Below the pieces are notes generated by a model, which searched no databases, was not told the DNA's origin, and saw only the letters and a list, made by a program, of their open reading frames with translations. A program made the position numbers and the translations under genes. This document shows, in pieces, positions 12,617 to 20,840 of a stretch of 21,091 bases of DNA. Origin of the DNA: Nanoarchaeales archaeon (GTDB taxonomy: Archaea > Nanobdellota > Nanobdellia > Woesearchaeales > UBA583); assembly GCA_013215525.1 (NCBI GenBank), contig JABSQY010000022.1:1-21091 (forward strand). The letters are read 5' to 3'. Numbering within the stretch: the stretch's first letter is position 1; every line of letters begins with the position of its first letter.

Positions 12617-12638
12617 ACCTTATTTATGGCATATTAAG

Positions 12639-12646
12639 TATATAAA
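12639..12646 (-). promoter_or_regulatory. TATA box of cdc48
   Basis: TTTATATA on the minus strand, first base 30 nt before the start at 12616; leaderless or nearly so. Confidence 0.7.
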
Positions 12647-12648
12647 TT

Positions 12649-12677
12649 CTTGTAATCATTTATAACCCAATTACAAG
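12649..12677. promoter_or_regulatory. Perfect inverted repeat upstream of the cdc48 TATA box
   Basis: CTTGTAAT (12649-12656) and ATTACAAG (12670-12677) are perfect complements separated by 13 bp, centre to centre about two helical turns. The repeat begins two bases from the TATA box where BRE-bound TFB would sit, so a repressor bound here could block initiation or an activator could assist it. Candidate stress-response operator. Confidence 0.5.
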
Positions 12678-12718
12678 AGATTATAAATTTAATTAATTTC
12701 TTGATTAAAGTTTAACTT

Positions 12719-12790
12719 ATGGAAAAACTAAACAAATTAGGAAGAGATTTATTTACTGATTTAATAAATAAAGATTTAATGTTTCCCTAA
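12719..12790 (+). CDS. Possible 23-residue small ORF
   Basis: ATG at 12719 to TAA at 12788-12790 encodes an amphipathic helix-like peptide (MEKLNKLGRDLFTDLINKDL). It lies in the 239-bp divergent gap between cdc48 and the methyltransferase. No TATA box is at the 29-30-nt distance; TTTAATTA starts 31 nt upstream but is weak. It could be a real small protein, a gene remnant or chance. Confidence 0.25.
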   Translation: MEKLNKLGRDLFTDLINKDLMFP

Positions 12791-12855
12791 CTCAGTAACA
12801 TATATTTATATTCTTTAAAAATCTAATATTAGTATAACAACAAAACCAAATTAAA

Positions 12856-13446
12856 ATGGACTATTTAGAATCAACTAAAAAAGCATACAATTCAAATGCT
12901 ACACAATATATTGAAAAATTTAAACTATTTCTAGACTACGACACATATTTCGAAATTCAAAATTTCATAAAATTATTAAAAGGAAAAAATATTTTAGACA
13001 TTGGATGTGGACCTGGATTTCAAACAAAATACCTAACGGAAAAAGGTTTCAATACAACTGGAATCGATAACTCAGAAGAGATGATAAAACAAGGAAGAGA
13101 AATATATAAAAATAGTAATATTAAACTTTTAGAATTAAAAAATATAAATAAATTAAATCAAACATTTGATGGAATTTGGGCAGAGGCAGTTTTATTTCAT
13201 ATCTCAAAACAAGACTTCAAAGATACAATCAATAATTTTAATAAACTTTTAAATAAAGAAGGTTTATTATATTTTTCTTTAAAACAAGGAAGTGAAGAAT
13301 TAATATTAGAAGATGGAAGGTTTTTTGCATATTATAAAAAAGAAGAAATATTAAATTCATTAAACTCAAAATTTGAATTATTAAACTATAGAGAAAATAA
13401 AGTTCACAAAGATACATTTATGAATTTTTTATTCAAGAAAAAATAA
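12856..13446 (+). CDS. Class I SAM-dependent methyltransferase
   Basis: 196 residues with a Rossmann-like methyltransferase core. Motif I ILDIGCGPG is at 46-54, the acidic residue at the end of strand 2 is D71 (TTGIDNSEEMI), and motif IV-V region FDGIWAEAVLFHI follows. The opening STKKAYNSNATQYIEKF resembles the N-terminal helix of UbiE/Methyltransf_25-type small-molecule methyltransferases. The substrate is not predictable. TATTTATA at 12803-12810 would give a leader of about 24 nt; the weaker TATTAGTA at 12827 is at the leaderless distance. No Shine-Dalgarno sequence precedes the ATG. The GNAT gene follows after 39 nt with its own promoter. Confidence 0.85.
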   Translation: MDYLESTKKAYNSNATQYIEKFKLFLDYDTYFEIQNFIKLLKGKNILDIGCGPGFQTKYLTEKGFNTTGIDNSEEMIKQGREIYKNSNIKLLELKNINKLNQTFDGIWAEAVLFHISKQDFKDTINNFNKLLNKEGLLYFSLKQGSEELILEDGRFFAYYKKEEILNSLNSKFELLNYRENKVHKDTFMNFLFKKK

Positions 13447-13456
13447 AAAACAAATA

Positions 13457-13464
13457 TATATAAA
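13457..13464 (+). promoter_or_regulatory. TATA box of the GNAT gene
   Basis: TATATAAA begins exactly 29 nt before the ATG at 13486, predicting a leaderless mRNA. Confidence 0.75.
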
Positions 13465-13485
13465 TTAAAAAAGAAAAAGTTAAAT

Positions 13486-13944
13486 ATGGAAAGTATAATT
13501 AAATTAGCAAAAATGAAAAACTTAGAAATCATTGAAGAATTTAATAACCAATACGTAGATTTTTGTAGAGAACTAGATCCTACAATAAAAAAAGAAAAAG
13601 TAGAATATCATAACATTAAAAAATGTTTAAAACAAAAAGGAGGGCAGTTTTTAGTAATTGAAGTAGATAAGCAAATTGTTGGCTGTTGTTTTGCTGAAAT
13701 CAGAAAACATTATGATTGGTCTATAAATGAAAAAGTAGGAGAAATTCATTTTATGTTTGTAAAAAAAAAATTTAGAGGAAATCAATTAGCAGTAAAATTA
13801 ATCCAAAGTTGTATGGATTGGTTTGATGAAAATAGAATAAAAGAAATAAGAATTGGAGCATACGCAAATAACAAACATGCCTTAGATTTATACCGAAAAT
13901 TCGGATTCAAAGAATATGCAATAAATTTAAAAATAATAAAATAA
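13486..13944 (+). CDS. GNAT-family N-acetyltransferase
   Basis: 152 residues, typical single-domain GNAT length. Motif A, which binds acetyl-CoA pyrophosphate, is FVKKKFRGNQLAVKLI (91-106) with the R/QxxGxG/A core as R97-G98-N99-Q100-L101-A102. Motif B is visible as GAYANNKHALDLYRKFGFKEY (starting near 124), with the typical Asn and the aromatic residues at the end. The enzyme should acetylate an amine of a protein or small molecule; the acceptor is unknown. It converges with the surface operon, with one base between the two stop codons. Confidence 0.9.
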   Translation: MESIIKLAKMKNLEIIEEFNNQYVDFCRELDPTIKKEKVEYHNIKKCLKQKGGQFLVIEVDKQIVGCCFAEIRKHYDWSINEKVGEIHFMFVKKKFRGNQLAVKLIQSCMDWFDENRIKEIRIGAYANNKHALDLYRKFGFKEYAINLKIIK

Positions 13945-13945
13945 A

Positions 13946-14365
13946 TTATTCAACTAAAACATTACTAACAACGACACCCTCTTGCGTCACAACCACAACA
14001 CTAACAACACTGGAAAATTGAACACACAACAAATCAATTAAAGTAATAGCATTTTTATAAATAATTCCATCCCCAATAAAAGAACAATAATTATCATCAA
14101 TTAAAATTTCTAACACGTTAAAATCACCACCAATTTTATTTCTAATAATTAATTCATAACTTCCTGAATTATTATTAATACTTAAAAATTCAACATACTC
14201 TTCATCAAAAGAATAATAATTTAAAGTATCATCAGTAAGCGCTGGAACATAATTTGAATACCAATTTGAAAAAACTAAAAATGCAACAACTGATACAACA
14301 AGTAAAAGTGAGATTGTTACAATATTATATACAGCTCGATTATTATTATAAAAATTATTAACCAT
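13946..14365 (-). CDS. Membrane-anchored pilin-like protein, last gene of the surface operon
   Basis: 139 residues. One hydrophobic helix lies at 11-33 (VYNIVTISLLLVVSVVAFLVF) after a short Asn-rich, single-Arg N-terminus, followed by a strand-rich domain ending in a hydrophobic tail (VVSVVVVTQEGVVVSNVLVE). The layout matches archaeal type IV pilin-like proteins, but a clear class III cleavage site (K/R-G before the helix) is missing; the sequence is NNRAVYN. Two Cys (NYCSF, LLCVQ) could form an extracellular disulfide. Its ATG follows the previous stop as TAA-A-ATG, so translation is probably coupled. Function as minor pilin or tip subunit is inference. Confidence 0.6.
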   Translation of the reverse strand: MVNNFYNNNRAVYNIVTISLLLVVSVVAFLVFSNWYSNYVPALTDDTLNYYSFDEEYVEFLSINNNSGSYELIIRNKIGGDFNVLEILIDDNYCSFIGDGIIYKNAITLIDLLCVQFSSVVSVVVVTQEGVVVSNVLVE

Positions 14366-14366
14366 T

Positions 14367-16634
14367 TTATCCAGTCAAACTAACTCCGTTAACAAGTGGC
14401 GCATCATCAATATTTTTATTAAAAACTTTTGAATTCATATTTCCATCAACAGGCACTGCGCGAGTCACCTCAACATAAGAATAATCATCACTTAACTTTG
14501 TATCTCCATCAATTCCAACATATTTAATATCTAAACCTTCCTTTCCAGAACTATCTGAATGAACTAATTTAATCATAACTTTTTCAACATCTGAATTTAC
14601 ATTAGTTTTTCCCCAATCTAAAATTAATTTATTATTAACAACACGTAAACCTAAACCTGTAATCTCTGAATAATCAGGCGCCCTATTATCTGAAATTTTA
14701 ATACTAAATGTCGGTACAGTTTTAAGAGGATTTGAATTTAATAAATCATAATAATTATGAACCTTTTTAATATCAAAATCCAAACTAACAGTTTCATAAA
14801 ATCCAAGTTTATTTGAATTAACAGGAATTATAAAAAACCTAATATCAGAACCATCTCCAAGCGCAAAATTTCGAATACCAAACACATTACGCCCATAACT
14901 TGAAACATCTAAACCATTAATATCTGAACTAATTAAAAACTTTACATCTTTAAACTCATTAATATAACCAAAATCAAACTTTTGACAACTCGACGATTTA
15001 TTAGTTATACACTCTGTGTTAAAATTTAATAAATTCCCTTTCAAAACATATAACTCGAAATTATTAATACTACTATCATCATAATTTAAAATCTCAAACT
15101 CCACAGAATTATCAAAATCAGAAATATCAGCATTCATTTTCACTTGTGTCTTTTTTAAAGGTTCTGGACCTAATTGTCTAATCGGGTCGATACTTGAAAA
15201 TACCTCATTTAATAAACTCTCATCTGTGAAATAATTAAACTTCTCATCAACAGCAAACACTGCAAAATATACTTTTTTATTTTCAATCAAATCAAATTCA
15301 CTTGTTTCATCATTCCAAATTTGATGAATTTTAACATCAATCACATTATCAGAATTTACTGTTAAATCTTTTAAAAAAAATAAACTTAAATCCATATCTA
15401 ACTCTTTATCAGAACCACGATACTCACCACCACCAATATTAATTCCACGTCCAACAAATCCATCAGGAATCTTTGACTCTTCAAGTAAATTAATTAACTT
15501 ATCATATTTAGAATATGAATTTCTATCTAAAAAGTTTTCATAAGAATATAAAATTACAAATCCATACAAACTACTATTTTTCAAATTAGGTTTAGATATT
15601 TTTAACCCAATAACATTATCAACACGATCTAGATTAAACAAATTATAATCAACTTGTCCAATTGGTAAATTATTTTTTAAAACAACTGAAAAATCAAAAA
15701 CACTTTTTTTAGATTTTTTATCAAGAACATTAATCCCAACTGAATAAAAAGATAAAACTTTTTCATTATCAATTCTTGTGAATTCAAAATTAAAATCTTT
15801 ATATAAATTATTATTTTCTTGTTTAAATAACATCTTAAAAACATTCCCAATACACTCTAAATCTCCATCTAAAACATTTTCATCTAAAGTTTTTTTACAA
15901 GAAATAATTGATGTTTTTACATTTTCAGAAAGTTTAGGTAAAATAGAATCAAGAACTAAAACTAAATTATTAAAATTCCCTAAATCATACTTTGTACTAA
16001 TTTCTTCAGATAAATAAACTAATCCAGAACCAACTGATTTTGAACTTTTATATTTCACATTAACTAAAATTTCATTATTTGTAGAATTAACACTAATATC
16101 AATTAAATCTGAATTAGGAACATTAAAAAAGTTTCTAAAACGAGAAGTTAATTTACTCTCAACATATATTAAAAATTCCCCCATAAAATCATCTCCAAAT
16201 TCAGGAAAACAAGAAAATAATTTAATATCAGAATTATTATTATTTTTATTCTCATCCATTTGAGATTTTAAATAAGCTTCATTATATAAAATTAAATTAT
16301 TATTATAAGTACAACTTAAAAATTCATTATCATTAACTGTTGATTGTGTTAAACGTGAATTTAATTCATTATCTGAAAAAAACCCTTCAACAAATTCATC
16401 CAAACTATGTTGAATTAAAGTACTAACATAAAAGTTATTATACAACACAGCTGACGACAAAGAATCAACAGCGTAAGTTGACTTAAACTCTTCATCATAA
16501 ATTGAATCATTATGGGGATTAGACACAGCAAGCACAAACAAAAAAAATAAAGTAATAGATACAAGAGCAAGTAAAGTAAAAAAAGATAAACCTTTTTTTG
16601 AATTTAATAATTTATTATTATTAAATAATTTCAT
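14367..16634 (-). CDS. Large membrane-anchored surface protein with FN3-like C-terminal domain
   Basis: 755 residues, no known family recognised. The N-terminus has a prepilin-like signal, SKKG (12-15) followed by a 23-residue hydrophobic helix (16-38, LSFFTLLALVSITLFFLFVLA). The rest is extracellular in character: Asn/Ser/Asp-rich, strand-rich, with few Cys. Residues about 655-735 resemble a fibronectin type III domain (LGLRVVNNKLILDWGKT, with W674). A similar pattern, KKVYFAVFAVDEKFNYFTD, occurs in the middle. This suggests a stalk of beta-sandwich modules anchored in the membrane or assembled through the pilin helix. The ATG directly abuts the stop of the upstream gene (TAAATG). Candidate adhesin or major surface-fibre component; role inferred. 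Confidence 0.65.
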   Translation of the reverse strand: MKLFNNNKLLNSKKGLSFFTLLALVSITLFFLFVLAVSNPHNDSIYDEEFKSTYAVDSLSSAVLYNNFYVSTLIQHSLDEFVEGFFSDNELNSRLTQSTVNDNEFLSCTYNNNLILYNEAYLKSQMDENKNNNNSDIKLFSCFPEFGDDFMGEFLIYVESKLTSRFRNFFNVPNSDLIDISVNSTNNEILVNVKYKSSKSVGSGLVYLSEEISTKYDLGNFNNLVLVLDSILPKLSENVKTSIISCKKTLDENVLDGDLECIGNVFKMLFKQENNNLYKDFNFEFTRIDNEKVLSFYSVGINVLDKKSKKSVFDFSVVLKNNLPIGQVDYNLFNLDRVDNVIGLKISKPNLKNSSLYGFVILYSYENFLDRNSYSKYDKLINLLEESKIPDGFVGRGINIGGGEYRGSDKELDMDLSLFFLKDLTVNSDNVIDVKIHQIWNDETSEFDLIENKKVYFAVFAVDEKFNYFTDESLLNEVFSSIDPIRQLGPEPLKKTQVKMNADISDFDNSVEFEILNYDDSSINNFELYVLKGNLLNFNTECITNKSSSCQKFDFGYINEFKDVKFLISSDINGLDVSSYGRNVFGIRNFALGDGSDIRFFIIPVNSNKLGFYETVSLDFDIKKVHNYYDLLNSNPLKTVPTFSIKISDNRAPDYSEITGLGLRVVNNKLILDWGKTNVNSDVEKVMIKLVHSDSSGKEGLDIKYVGIDGDTKLSDDYSYVEVTRAVPVDGNMNSKVFNKNIDDAPLVNGVSLTG

Positions 16635-17228
16635 TTAACAATCCCTCGCTAATTTACACCCAGTACCTGGATTACTTCCCTTATAAGAAGTTTCTGATTT
16701 AAAATAAATTAAAATGTCCTCACCATTTTTTTTTGGAACTTTAAAAAAAAAATTATTATTTTTAATCTCAAAATCAAGATTATTTAATGCTGAAGATTTA
16801 TAATATATTTTAATTAAATCATCTTTCTTTAAATTTTGATTTGAAAAACTTTTATACAAAGTTAAAGATACCTTAAAAGCATAAAGTTCAGAATCAACAT
16901 AAATATCTCTATATTTATCAAGCATATCTTCCAATTCATCATAATCGCTCCAAATCAAATCTGTAATTGTGTACTGTTTGTAATCTTTAAAAACTTCTAA
17001 ACTATCTTCCTTATCTAAAGGTAAATTCAAATAAGAATATACAACAACTTTTGGAAACTCATAACTCAATTCTGGAGCTAATTCATTAAACGTCACCTCA
17101 TCTGCAATTGATAAAGAAGATGCAAAAAATAACATCATAGCTACAATAACTAAAGATAAAGAAATAGTAATAATTGCAGTAGTTGCAAACTCTCCAGATT
17201 TATTCAAAAAAATATTTTTAAAATTCAT
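16635..17228 (-). CDS. Pilin-like membrane protein, second gene of the surface operon
   Basis: 197 residues from the Met at 17228. A longer frame starts at 17291, but it would overlap the upstream gene by 62 nt. The 17228 start follows that gene's stop as TAA-A-ATG and puts a class III-like signal at the N-terminus: NKSG (9-12), E13, then hydrophobic helix 14-38 (FATTAIITISLSLVIVAMML). The glutamate just after the Gly recalls the conserved E5 of type IV pilins, although here it is at +1. The remainder is a strand-rich, Tyr-rich domain ending in a two-Cys tail (GCKLARDC), possibly disulfide-bonded. Likely a pilin-type subunit acting with the next two genes. Confidence 0.65.
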   Translation of the reverse strand: MNFKNIFLNKSGEFATTAIITISLSLVIVAMMLFFASSLSIADEVTFNELAPELSYEFPKVVVYSYLNLPLDKEDSLEVFKDYKQYTITDLIWSDYDELEDMLDKYRDIYVDSELYAFKVSLTLYKSFSNQNLKKDDLIKIYYKSSALNNLDFEIKNNNFFFKVPKKNGEDILIYFKSETSYKGSNPGTGCKLARDC

Positions 17229-17229
17229 T

Positions 17230-19026
17230 TTAATACATAATAAACCCGTTCGCTTTTTTAAAAATTGAATAAACTTTCCAAGTATCTTCAATAATTGTCA
17301 TTTCACTTTTTAAAATCGCTTCATCACGTTCTTTCTTATCTGAATCTCCATGACCGTGTCCAGAACTTACAGCACTACTAGAACCACCAGATTTTCTCTT
17401 AGGTAAAAATACTGAAAATAATTCACCAAGTCCTGCAATTGGAGACATTATCTCATTAGCAGTATCTTTTAAAGAACTCCCTCCAGAACTATTAGTATTT
17501 TTATCTTTAGATTTTTTACTCTTATTCATCATATTAAACTCATCTTCAAAATCTTCATCCATACCCTCAAAATAATTAGCATACTTTAACAAATCCTCTC
17601 GCACAACACTTAACTCATCAATGAAAGTTTCCATAAGTTTTAAAGAATCAATCTTAAAATTTGCACGATAAGATGCAAGTTCATAAATATTCCACGATGC
17701 TGCAAAATAATTAATAGTATTTCTCATAAAAGGTTGAGGTTGTGGACCTTGAGGAGTATTCAAAATTTCATTTCTTCTTTTTTGTGAAAATCGTGTCCCC
17801 ATCACATTCCAACGTTGTAAATCATCTCGATGCAAAGGAGTAGGATTTTCCTTATACTTGTGACGTAATTTAATATATTCTTTATTAGTAATTTCTTTAT
17901 TATCACAAGGATAAAAAATATACTTATCATCACCAGACATCCCAGACACAAACCCAGTTTTCCCTTTATACTTTCCAAAATGAATATCTTCAGAAGTTAA
18001 AAATAAACCATACTTATTAAATTCTAATTCCGCAATAGTTCTCCCTTTTCTCTCATAACCACCAATCCCAATCACATCAATTGTTGAATAACTAGAATCA
18101 ATCAAATTTACCATCTCTGCATTTTCACTCTCAAACCCCTTATACCAATCTGATTTTGAAAAATTTTCAGACTTTGCATTAATCTCTTTTAATAAAGGTT
18201 TCATAAACTCAACATACATCTGAACTTGAGCATAAATATTTTTTAAAGCAGAAATTTTTAATTTAAAAGTAACTTCTGTATCTTTAATTGCCGTTGGCAG
18301 CCAAGTATAAAATTTATACATATTACGAGCAACAGCTTCCTTTGCAGTAAGTGATACATCAATAGGATACACATCTTCTTTTAATTGTTCTGTAACTGTT
18401 GAACGAACCTGAAAAGGATCATCTAAATTAATCCCAAAAAATAATTGAGGAAGCAGAGCGAAATCTAAACCTTGTTCTGATGCTGAACGATTCATCTGCC
18501 ACATTCTCCCTCCTTCAACTACATTAACCCATTGATCTTTCATGTGATTAATTGCTTCATTTCTCTCACCACGATATTTATTTAAACGCGTAATATTTGG
18601 AGAACTTTTATCTAATTCAAAACATACAATTTCATCACTTTTAGAAATTTTATCAAACCAAATTTTATAAAAATGTGCTTCCTTAATCTCCTTTAAAAGC
18701 GGCAATAAATGTTGACGAATCAAAGTTACAACTTGTTGAAAATTCTCTTGATATGCCCTAATCGATCCACCTTTAATCTGTCTCATATTCGAACCAAACT
18801 GTGAACTTTCAGAAAAATAATGTAGGTCTTCAATTTTAATAGACTTATATCCTTTTAAAACATAATAAGGAAATTGAATATGCCAAAAATAAATACTAGT
18901 AATTTCTTCATTAAAACCATCAAATCTAAACACTATTTCATTTAAAGGTTTTCTTAATTGTTTTCCATCATATTTTAAAATTTTAGATTTAACTTCTCCA
19001 TAACCTAAAATATCATCTGCACTCAT
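17230..19026 (-). CDS. Large soluble protein of unknown function, first gene of the surface operon
   Basis: 598 residues, not recognised. No signal peptide or transmembrane helix is seen, so it is probably cytoplasmic or peripheral to the membrane. The first 160 residues are strand-rich and aromatic (SIYFWHIQFPYYVLKGYKSIKI), followed by a helical middle with conserved-looking stretches (AARNMYKFYTWLPTAIKD region near 235-250, YFAASWNIYELASYRANF near 440). Residues about 500-575 are a low-complexity linker rich in Lys, Ser, Gly and Asp with a GHGHG His cluster, interrupted by a short hydrophobic helix (IAGLGELFSVFL). A last helix (IIEDTWKVYSIFKKANGF) closes the protein. It leads a four-gene operon with pilin-like partners, so it may be an assembly platform or cytoplasmic adaptor; this is inference from position only. 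Confidence 0.6.
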   Translation of the reverse strand: MSADDILGYGEVKSKILKYDGKQLRKPLNEIVFRFDGFNEEITSIYFWHIQFPYYVLKGYKSIKIEDLHYFSESSQFGSNMRQIKGGSIRAYQENFQQVVTLIRQHLLPLLKEIKEAHFYKIWFDKISKSDEIVCFELDKSSPNITRLNKYRGERNEAINHMKDQWVNVVEGGRMWQMNRSASEQGLDFALLPQLFFGINLDDPFQVRSTVTEQLKEDVYPIDVSLTAKEAVARNMYKFYTWLPTAIKDTEVTFKLKISALKNIYAQVQMYVEFMKPLLKEINAKSENFSKSDWYKGFESENAEMVNLIDSSYSTIDVIGIGGYERKGRTIAELEFNKYGLFLTSEDIHFGKYKGKTGFVSGMSGDDKYIFYPCDNKEITNKEYIKLRHKYKENPTPLHRDDLQRWNVMGTRFSQKRRNEILNTPQGPQPQPFMRNTINYFAASWNIYELASYRANFKIDSLKLMETFIDELSVVREDLLKYANYFEGMDEDFEDEFNMMNKSKKSKDKNTNSSGGSSLKDTANEIMSPIAGLGELFSVFLPKRKSGGSSSAVSSGHGHGDSDKKERDEAILKSEMTIIEDTWKVYSIFKKANGFIMY

Positions 19027-19047
19027 ATCAAAAATATGAAATTCAAC

Positions 19048-19055
19048 TTTATAAA
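19048..19055 (-). promoter_or_regulatory. TATA box of the four-gene surface operon
   Basis: TTTATAAA (self-complementary) lies 29 nt before the start codon at 19026, predicting a leaderless first gene. No other promoter of this strength is visible within the operon. Confidence 0.75.
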
Positions 19056-19094
19056 ATAGAATATTAACTTAGTAGAAATTAAATATAAATGTAG

Positions 19095-19275
19095 AACCAA
19101 TAACACACAAACAATACGTAAACAACACGTAAACACAAAACCAACAACACACAAACAACTACAAAAACAATATACAAATCAAATACAAATACAAAACAAA
19201 TACAAAACAAATACAAAACAAATACAAAACAAATACAAAACAAATAACACATAAAACAACACACAAATAAAACAA
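19095..19275. other. Almost G-free A/C-rich tract between divergent promoters
   Basis: Between the two divergent TATA boxes the plus strand has only two G (19118 and 19129, both in repeated ACGTAAAC), and 19130-19275 has none. It is composed mainly of A and C with CACA and AACAA strings. Neither gene's predicted transcript includes it. The strand asymmetry and placement next to a DNA polymerase gene suggest a regulatory or replication-related role, or simple repeat expansion. Confidence 0.7.
19187..19241. repeat. Five perfect 11-bp direct repeats (AAATACAAAAC)
   Basis: Units start at 19187, 19198, 19209, 19220 and 19231 with no mismatches; a partial AAATAC precedes and AAATAACAC follows. The 11-bp period is close to one helical turn, so a protein could read all copies from one face. 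Confidence 0.9.
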
Positions 19276-19277
19276 GA

Positions 19278-19285
19278 TTTATAAA
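19278..19285 (+). promoter_or_regulatory. TATA box of the DP2 N-terminal gene
   Basis: TTTATAAA begins exactly 29 nt before the ATG at 19307, so the mRNA is probably leaderless. Confidence 0.75.
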
Positions 19286-19306
19286 CAATAAACTCCAAAT
19301 AATACT

Positions 19307-20731
19307 ATGACACAAACCACATCAAGAATTAAAAATTATTTTAACGAAATCGACACATATCTTGAAAAAACTTATAAAATAGCAGAACTTGCAAAAAAAG
19401 TAGGAATTGACCCATCCGACAAAGTTGAAATGCCAGTAGCTCGTGATATTTCAGAAAGAGTAGAAGGAATTTTATCAGCAGCATCCGAAGACATTGTAGG
19501 AAAAGGAATGCCTCAAAGAATTAACGAACTAGAAAAAATTTATGGAAAATTAGATTGGCGTGTAGCCCTTAGAATTTCACTTGAAGTAGCACAGGAAAAA
19601 TTTTGTAAATTTGAAACAAAACAAGAAGCTATGAGTCTTGGAGTAAAAGCTGGACTAACTTATTTAACATTAGGAATTGTATCAGCGCCACTTGAAGGAT
19701 TTATTGGTTTTGAAATTAAAAAAAGAAGAGATGGAAAAGAATACTTAGCAATGGCATTCGCAGGTCCAATTCGTGCAGCAGGAGGTACAGCAGGAGCAGT
19801 ATTTGTACTGGTTGGAGATTATGTAAGAAAAGAGATGGGATACTCAGAATACGACCCAGACGAAAAAGAATTAAATAGATTCTATACTGAGTTAATGGAT
19901 TATAATGATAGATGTGTAAGATTACAATATGTACCATCTGAAGAAGAAACTAAATTTCTAATCTCTAAAATTCCAATTGAAATTACAGGTGATCCAACTG
20001 AAAAAATTGAAGTATCAAACTTTAAAGATTTACCAAGAGTTCCAACAAATAGAATCCGTGGAGGAATGTGTTTAGTTGTTGGAGAATGTCTAATTCAAAA
20101 AGCTCCAAAAGTAAATAAAAGAGTAGAAGAATGGGGAGTTGAAATGGGACTTGGACATTGGACTTTTTTAGCAGATTTTTTAAAATTACAAAAAGAAATT
20201 AAATCAAGAGGAGATGGAAATACACCTAAAAAAGAAGAATCTGAAGATGATAAAAAAGATAAACCAAAGATTCAATCAAACTACAAATTCATTCAAGACA
20301 TCGTAGCAGGACGGCCAGTTTTTACATTCCCAATGGAAAAAGGTGGATTCAGATTAAGATATGGAAGATGTAGAACATCAGGTTTTGCAAGTAATTCATG
20401 TTCAGCACAAACAATGGAAATCCTCCTAGATTTTTTAGCAGTAGGGACACAGTTAAAATTAGAAAGACCCGGAAAAGCAACAGTTGTAACACCATGTGAC
20501 ACAATTGAAGGACCAGTTGTAAAATTAAAATCTGGTGAAATAAAACGTTTAGACACAATCGAAATTGCAAGAAAATATAAAGATGAAATTGATGAAATTG
20601 TACATCTAGGAGATTTATTAATAGGATATGGAGAATTTTCAGAAAACAATCACCCACTTGTACCAAGCGGTTACTGTGAAGAAGAATGGGCTCTTGAATT
20701 AATCGAAAAATTGAACGAAGCACACAAATAA
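19307..20731 (+). CDS. polC: DNA polymerase D large subunit (DP2), N-terminal part only
   Basis: 474 residues that match the first part of archaeal DP2: SERVEGILSAASEDIVGKG and EKIYGKLDWRVALRI, then FAGPIRAAGGTAGA (151-164), RIRGGMCLVVGE (249-260), RYGRCRTSGFAS (351-362) and the near-invariant GTQLKLERPGKATVVTP followed by IEGPVVKLK (380-408). A charged linker (about 300-322) separates the two lobes. Full DP2 is usually about 1,100-1,300 residues, with the polymerase catalytic aspartates in the C-terminal half. Here a normal stop follows NNHPLVPSGY and a new gene with its own promoter begins 110 nt later, so the catalytic part must be encoded elsewhere. The end is clean and conserved sequence runs up to it, which points to a split gene and not decay. 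DP2 works with the DP1 exonuclease subunit in replication. Confidence 0.9.
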   Translation: MTQTTSRIKNYFNEIDTYLEKTYKIAELAKKVGIDPSDKVEMPVARDISERVEGILSAASEDIVGKGMPQRINELEKIYGKLDWRVALRISLEVAQEKFCKFETKQEAMSLGVKAGLTYLTLGIVSAPLEGFIGFEIKKRRDGKEYLAMAFAGPIRAAGGTAGAVFVLVGDYVRKEMGYSEYDPDEKELNRFYTELMDYNDRCVRLQYVPSEEETKFLISKIPIEITGDPTEKIEVSNFKDLPRVPTNRIRGGMCLVVGECLIQKAPKVNKRVEEWGVEMGLGHWTFLADFLKLQKEIKSRGDGNTPKKEESEDDKKDKPKIQSNYKFIQDIVAGRPVFTFPMEKGGFRLRYGRCRTSGFASNSCSAQTMEILLDFLAVGTQLKLERPGKATVVTPCDTIEGPVVKLKSGEIKRLDTIEIARKYKDEIDEIVHLGDLLIGYGEFSENNHPLVPSGYCEEEWALELIEKLNEAHK

Positions 20732-20811
20732 AAAGTTCAATTAATTATAAATTCTTAATTTCAAAAGAGATTAATATTGAACATAAAAACTAATTTAAGT
20801 TAAAGAAAATA

Positions 20812-20819
20812 TTTATATA
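20812..20819 (+). promoter_or_regulatory. TATA box of the gene starting at 20841
   Basis: TTTATATA starts exactly 29 nt before the ATG at 20841, predicting a leaderless mRNA separate from the DP2 transcript. Confidence 0.75.
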
Positions 20820-20840
20820 AGAAAATAATCATAAATACTT

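Noticed and set aside
16635..17291. Longer start at 17291 for the second surface-operon gene
   Set aside because: It overlaps the previous gene by 62 nt and buries the pilin-like signal. The Met at 17228 gives the TAA-A-ATG junction seen elsewhere in the operon.
19187..19241. CRISPR array
   Set aside because: The 11-bp units are contiguous with no spacers and no cas genes are near.
19079..19315. Cys/Val/Phe-rich 78-codon minus-strand frame
   Set aside because: It is the translation of the G-free A/C repeat tract and crosses the DP2 start and promoter; an artefact of composition.
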